DNA from: JANQEU01 sp965228045
Lineage (GTDB): Bacteria > Bacteroidota > Bacteroidia > Cytophagales > Cyclobacteriaceae
Direction of reading: 5' to 3'
Assembly: GCA_965228045.1 (NCBI GenBank)
Contig: OZ245789.1
Coordinates: 3,472,001-3,536,000, forward strand
DNA length: 64,000 nt
The position numbers and the translations under genes are program-made. Numbering within the stretch: the stretch's first letter is position 1; every line of letters begins with the position of its first letter. Of the stretch, positions 60,488 to 64,000 are shown one piece after another. The notes below the pieces were generated by a model. That model was not told where the DNA came from. It made no database searches and saw nothing but the letters and a program-made list of their open reading frames with translations.

Positions 60488-61519
60488 ATGAAACGAATAA
60501 GATTACTTATTTCCGCGCTTCTTCTATTGGCTCTGGGAGTTCAGGCTCAGCCAGTAAAAGTTTCGAGCCTATCTGCTGAAGCTGATTCCCTTTTGAATTT
60601 CATCCAATCAATCTCCGGTATTAAAACATTGACCGGACAGCACTGCGCCCCATTGATGGGGTCCACCCGACTTTCCGTTGTTCACAGAATGACCGAAAAA
60701 TATCCCGCCGTATTCGGACAGGATTTTGGCTTTAGTTTCCCGGGTTACTGGGATGGCATTAATTACAGGCAGGCTATCGTGGACGAGGCCATTAAGCGCC
60801 ATAATGAAGGGTTTATCATCACCCTTATGTGGCATGCCGTTTTACCTACACAAGATGAACCGGTCAAATTCAGTGAATCCATACAAGGGGAGCTATCTGA
60901 TGCAGAATGGACCGAACTCATAACACCAGGTACTAACCTCAATGAACGGTGGAAATCACAGGTCGATGTGATCGCATGGTTTCTGAAACAGCTGAAATTC
61001 GCCAGGGTGCCGGTGCTCTGGCGTCCGTATCATGAAATGAATGGAGGCTGGTTCTGGTGGGGAAAGAAGAAAGGTGACGACGGATACAAAAAGCTCTGGC
61101 TCATGATGTATGATAGGTTCGTAAACTTTCATGGTCTGGATAACCTGATCTGGGTCTACAATACCAATGAATTTAAGCCTGGAGTTGATCGACATGAGCT
61201 TTATTATCCGGGTGACGACTATGTGCATATTGTCGCCACGGACGTTTACTCTCAGGGATTTGATAAAGAAAACTATCAGCAGCTCCTCGAACTGGCTGGA
61301 GACAAGCCAATGGCACTTGGGGAAGTAGGAATGCTTCCTGATAAGAAAAAGCTGGAGGATCAACCCCGTTGGACCTGGTTTATGTACTGGTTTGACCCTG
61401 AAGGTCCATCCTTCATAGAGAATCGGAATACATACCAGCTGGAGCAGTCCCTGACATATGATGAATTACCTTGGGTGAAAAATCGCGATCCGAGGGTGCA
61501 CTACCCTGTGTTAAGGTAA
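60488..61519 (+). CDS. GH26 beta-mannanase
   Basis: Encodes 343 residues with a signal peptide (LISALLLLALGVQAQ). GH26 is shown by TGQHCAPLMGSTRLS, LMWHAVLPT, the acid/base segment LWRPYHEMNGGWFWWGKKK (Glu near 183), and the nucleophile GEVGMLPD segment (Glu near 279). Family enzymes cleave beta-1,4-mannan or related glucans. A good AAGGAG precedes the ATG. It stands alone next to the M28 peptidase gene. Confidence 0.9.
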   Translation: MKRIRLLISALLLLALGVQAQPVKVSSLSAEADSLLNFIQSISGIKTLTGQHCAPLMGSTRLSVVHRMTEKYPAVFGQDFGFSFPGYWDGINYRQAIVDEAIKRHNEGFIITLMWHAVLPTQDEPVKFSESIQGELSDAEWTELITPGTNLNERWKSQVDVIAWFLKQLKFARVPVLWRPYHEMNGGWFWWGKKKGDDGYKKLWLMMYDRFVNFHGLDNLIWVYNTNEFKPGVDRHELYYPGDDYVHIVATDVYSQGFDKENYQQLLELAGDKPMALGEVGMLPDKKKLEDQPRWTWFMYWFDPEGPSFIENRNTYQLEQSLTYDELPWVKNRDPRVHYPVLR

Positions 61520-61624
61520 CTTATCACCTTTTTAAAGGTTGCAGAAACTTCCTGAACCGCCCGTAATAATTTAAAATAGGATTACCATTTCTGTTTCCTA
61601 ATTTGCCCATTCATTTTAAAGCCT

Positions 61625-62980
61625 ATGAGAAAGTTTATCATCATATTAATAACTGCACCATTTCTGGCTCTCGGCCAATCTGATTCTGCGGTAGTAAAAA
61701 GCATTTACGACGAAGCACTCTCCAACTCCCCTGTATATGAAAACCTGAGAGTACTTTGCAAGGATGTAGGAAACCGTCTGTCCGGTTCAACTGGTGCAGC
61801 GGCTGCCGTCGAGTATACGCGTCAGCTAATGATGGAATACGATTTTGACACCGTGTTTCTGCAACCTGTCATGGTACCCTGGTGGGTTCGTGGGAAAAAA
61901 GAAATTGCGAGAGTAACAGATTCAAAAGCGGGATCTTTGGAACTGGACATTCTGGCTCTAGGTAACAGTGTAGGGACCGGACCTGAAGGTGTTCGCGCAC
62001 AAGTAGTTGAAGTGAGCGGTATGGAAGAGGTGGAAGAATTAGGCAAAGAACTTGAAGGGAAAATAGTGTTTTACAATGGACCCATGGATCGGACATTAAC
62101 GGAGACCTTCAGAGCTTATGGTAATGCCGTAATTCAAAGAGCATATGGTGCCTCGGAAGCCGCCAAGTATGGTGCCAAAGCAGTGATCGTCAGGTCTATG
62201 ACCCAGGCATTGGATGACGTACCACATACAGGATCATTGCGGTACAAACCGAATATGCCAAGGATACCTGCGGTGGCAGTTAGTACAGAAGACGCGGAAT
62301 TATTGAGTCTCCTGCTCAAGCAGGAGCAAGTGGAACTGTATTTGGAAACACATTGTGAAATCCGCGAGGATGTACTCTCCTACAACGTCATTGGGCAGTT
62401 AAACGGTAGCGAATTCCCGGATGAATATATAGCTGTTGGAGGACACCTCGACAGCTGGGATGTGGGAGAAGGCGCACACGATGACGGTTCTGGGTGTATG
62501 CAGGCCATTGAAGCTCTCAGGCTCTTCAAGGAGCTTGGTATCCAGCCGAAAAGGACGATTAGAGCAGTCATGTGGATGAATGAAGAAAATGGTCTTGCCG
62601 GAGGACGGGAATATGCCCGAGTTGCTGCAGAAGAGGGATTAAATCATATTGCAGCCATTGAATCAGACAGAGGTGGTTTCCTTCCTATTGGATTCTCTTC
62701 TACTGGAGACTCCGAAAGCCAAACGAAACTTCGGTCCTGGAAGTCATTATTCCTGCCCTACGGACTATACAATTTTGATAGAAATGGAGGTGGTGCAGAC
62801 ATTGGTCCGTTGGCACAGAATGGAACCTTCCTCATAGGACTATTACCAGATGGTCAAAGATATTTCAGATACCATCATACACCGGCAGATGTATTTGAGG
62901 CCGTCGACAGAAGAGAACTCGAACTTGGTGCTGCGAGTATGTCGGCGCTCATTTACCTGATCGACCAGTACGGCCTTTAG
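61625..62980 (+). CDS. M28 family aminopeptidase
   Basis: Encodes 451 residues with a signal peptide (FIIILITAPFLALGQ). A PA-like insert (about residues 110-230) precedes the M28 zinc domain: VGGHLDSWDVGEGAHDDGSG, WMNEENGLAGG, IESDRGGF and YHHTPADVFE hold the ligands and catalytic Glu. It removes N-terminal residues from peptides outside the cytoplasm. Usual length for the subfamily. Confidence 0.92.
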   Translation: MRKFIIILITAPFLALGQSDSAVVKSIYDEALSNSPVYENLRVLCKDVGNRLSGSTGAAAAVEYTRQLMMEYDFDTVFLQPVMVPWWVRGKKEIARVTDSKAGSLELDILALGNSVGTGPEGVRAQVVEVSGMEEVEELGKELEGKIVFYNGPMDRTLTETFRAYGNAVIQRAYGASEAAKYGAKAVIVRSMTQALDDVPHTGSLRYKPNMPRIPAVAVSTEDAELLSLLLKQEQVELYLETHCEIREDVLSYNVIGQLNGSEFPDEYIAVGGHLDSWDVGEGAHDDGSGCMQAIEALRLFKELGIQPKRTIRAVMWMNEENGLAGGREYARVAAEEGLNHIAAIESDRGGFLPIGFSSTGDSESQTKLRSWKSLFLPYGLYNFDRNGGGADIGPLAQNGTFLIGLLPDGQRYFRYHHTPADVFEAVDRRELELGAASMSALIYLIDQYGL

Positions 62981-62987
62981 AAGTTTT

Positions 62988-63021
62988 GCGATCAGGATTT
63001 ACCCGGGTAAATCCTGATCGC
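62988..63021. terminator. Perfect 34-bp palindrome between convergent genes
   Basis: Left half GCGATCAGGATTTACCC and right half are exact reverse complements centred on CCCGGG. It lies between the M28 gene and the convergent DUF6768 gene. No T run follows in either direction, so a bidirectional terminator is likely but not certain. Confidence 0.55.
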
Positions 63022-63046
63022 ACGAATCCAAGCAACCATAACGAGA

Positions 63047-63433
63047 TCATTGCTGTTTGTTTTTTGAAGCCAGGACGGCTACCTGGTATTCCAGGTGCTT
63101 AATGTGCTTGATCATCGCGTTCTTATCCATTTGCATCCAGCTCCAGATTTTCAACAGCGAGACTGTTATGAAGCCAAAAAAGAATCCGACAGACCAGAGT
63201 ATCATTTCCCGCACGGTTTCTACCTGAAATATCATGTAGACGCTGTAAACGGCAATTCCAAGGAAGACGAAAATGAACACAAAACTCAATACCGCTACCC
63301 AGGCATTCTTTCCTTTATAGATACCCATTAGCTGTTCAGGAATAGAATCTTCTTCCAGGTCCTTAAAATACTCTGCCTCCTCCCGGGTCAGAGCCTCTTC
63401 GATCAGTCGATCGATTTCTTCTACATTTTTCAT
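63047..63433 (-). CDS. DUF6768-like membrane protein
   Basis: Encodes 128 residues with two helices (AVLSFVFIFVFLGIAVYSVY, MILWSVGFFFGFITVSLLKI), an acidic N-terminus (EEIDRLIEEALTREEAEYFK) and a charged C-terminal helix. The layout and its place directly downstream of a sigma factor fit DUF6768 proteins. It may act as an anti-sigma-like partner; not shown. Six bases separate it from the sigma gene. Confidence 0.72.
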   Translation of the reverse strand: MKNVEEIDRLIEEALTREEAEYFKDLEEDSIPEQLMGIYKGKNAWVAVLSFVFIFVFLGIAVYSVYMIFQVETVREMILWSVGFFFGFITVSLLKIWSWMQMDKNAMIKHIKHLEYQVAVLASKNKQQ

Positions 63434-63439
63434 GCTATT

Positions 63440-63967
63440 CTATGTTAACAGTTCTTTCAATTGCTTTCTTGCGTTAAAAAGCCTGGATTTTACAGTTCCG
63501 GATGGTACTTCCAGTACTGCAGAAATTTCATCTACGGAGTGCTTCTCCAGGTAAAACATCATGAGTATCAACCTCTGTTGATCAGGTAATTTCTTCATGG
63601 CCAGATTCAACCTTTCCACTACATCCTCCTCCCCATCGCCACCATCACTTTCCACCAGCTGAGGATACTCGATTTTCCGCTCCCTTTGATTCGACCTGAT
63701 CCAGTCAACAGCTTTTCGTGTTGCGATTCTCAGCGCCCATATACCAAAAAGAGCTGGTTCGCGAAGGTTGTAAATACCCTTTAATATGGCTTCCCAAACT
63801 TCCTGAGCCAGATCCTCGGCTACCTCCTGCTCATATGTATGCCGGTTCAGCTGCCTTTTGATCTTCTGGTGCCACCGCTTGATCAGCAGCTCCATGGCCT
63901 TCTTATCGCCTTCACGATATTTCAGAACAAGTAATTCATCAAAGATCTGATCAGCAGACTTTTTCAT
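63440..63967 (-). CDS. ECF sigma factor (RpoE-like)
   Basis: Encodes 175 residues with region 2 (YEQEVAEDLAQEVWEAILKG, FGIWALRIATRKAVDWIRS) and region 4 (MKKLPDQQRLILMMFYLEKH, SVDEISAVLEVPSGTVKSRL), the two domains of an ECF sigma factor. It would redirect RNA polymerase to a small regulon. The adjoining membrane protein may hold it inactive. Confidence 0.92.
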   Translation of the reverse strand: MKKSADQIFDELLVLKYREGDKKAMELLIKRWHQKIKRQLNRHTYEQEVAEDLAQEVWEAILKGIYNLREPALFGIWALRIATRKAVDWIRSNQRERKIEYPQLVESDGGDGEEDVVERLNLAMKKLPDQQRLILMMFYLEKHSVDEISAVLEVPSGTVKSRLFNARKQLKELLT

Positions 63968-64000
63968 AATTCATATCAATAGTCGGCGTTATTCTTATGA

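Noticed and set aside
1..64000. CRISPR arrays, rRNA genes and complete insertion sequences
   Set aside because: No regularly spaced identical repeats with unique spacers, no rRNA-like stretch and no transposase or integrase frame was found on either strand.

Overview
The window looks like a chromosomal segment of a marine or moderately halophilic member of the Bacteroidota, probably a Cytophagales-type organism. The grounds are a type IX secretion C-terminal sorting domain (59065-60291), an RteC-family protein, many Bacteroidota-typical families (DUF2911, DUF6503, HYC_CC_PP, DUF3347, DUF6943, DUF5675), TAnnTTTG-type promoter boxes, moderate GC content and many SPII lipoproteins. Taxonomy is inferred from gene content only.

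Region 1 (1-33047, almost all minus strand) is a large metal-homeostasis and envelope-redox region. It holds a CopA-type Cu(I) ATPase operon (copA, DUF6503, DUF2911, TlpA thioredoxin, sialidase-like lipoprotein, Fur-family regulator). It also holds two AraC regulators with an N-terminal CPRC metal-binding motif, a K+ channel, YceI and porin genes, and a cytochrome c / beta-barrel / cytochrome c operon. A GDCCVxC-methyltransferase fusion, glycogen debranching enzyme GlgX and a frameshifted YHS lipoprotein follow. The region ends in a complete HME-RND copper/silver efflux operon (HYC_CC_PP, CusA, CusC-like TolC, CusB) followed by many small Cys-, His- and Met-rich envelope proteins.

Region 2 (33048-42990) is mobile-element territory on mostly the plus strand: RteC, an excisionase-like HTH protein, a replication-type winged-helix protein and an ATPase, then a Fic / HNH / ParB-like cargo. 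A gene-free GC-rich stretch of about 1.2 kb with strong secondary structure follows, then DUF6943, a four-gene module of unknown function on the minus strand with a divergent small HTH gene, and a quasi-palindrome flanked by 19-bp repeats resembling a tRNA-Pro 3' end. No integrase, relaxase or transfer gene is visible, so it is a partial or degenerate element.

Region 3 (43040-49320): a HipBA toxin-antitoxin pair with a palindromic operator, a TPR sensor histidine kinase with a stand-alone receiver protein, and a GH127 glycosidase.

Region 4 (49423-59063) is the most interesting part. A CosR/EctR-like MarR regulator is followed by a tightly coupled plus-strand operon: small basic protein, FN3-like membrane protein, SSS symporter, 43-residue membrane microprotein, ATCase-like carbamoyltransferase, AsnB-type amidotransferase, glycine/sarcosine and sarcosine/dimethylglycine N-methyltransferases (glycine betaine synthesis), M20 N-carbamoyl-amino-acid amidohydrolase and an isochorismatase-type amidase. 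I read it as a compatible-solute cluster making glycine betaine and, by inference, a carbamoylated amino-acid amide of the N-alpha-carbamoyl-glutamine-1-amide type, with enzymes for its turnover.

Region 5 (59065-64000): a T9SS-secreted protein, GH26 mannanase, M28 peptidase and an ECF sigma factor with a DUF6768 membrane protein.
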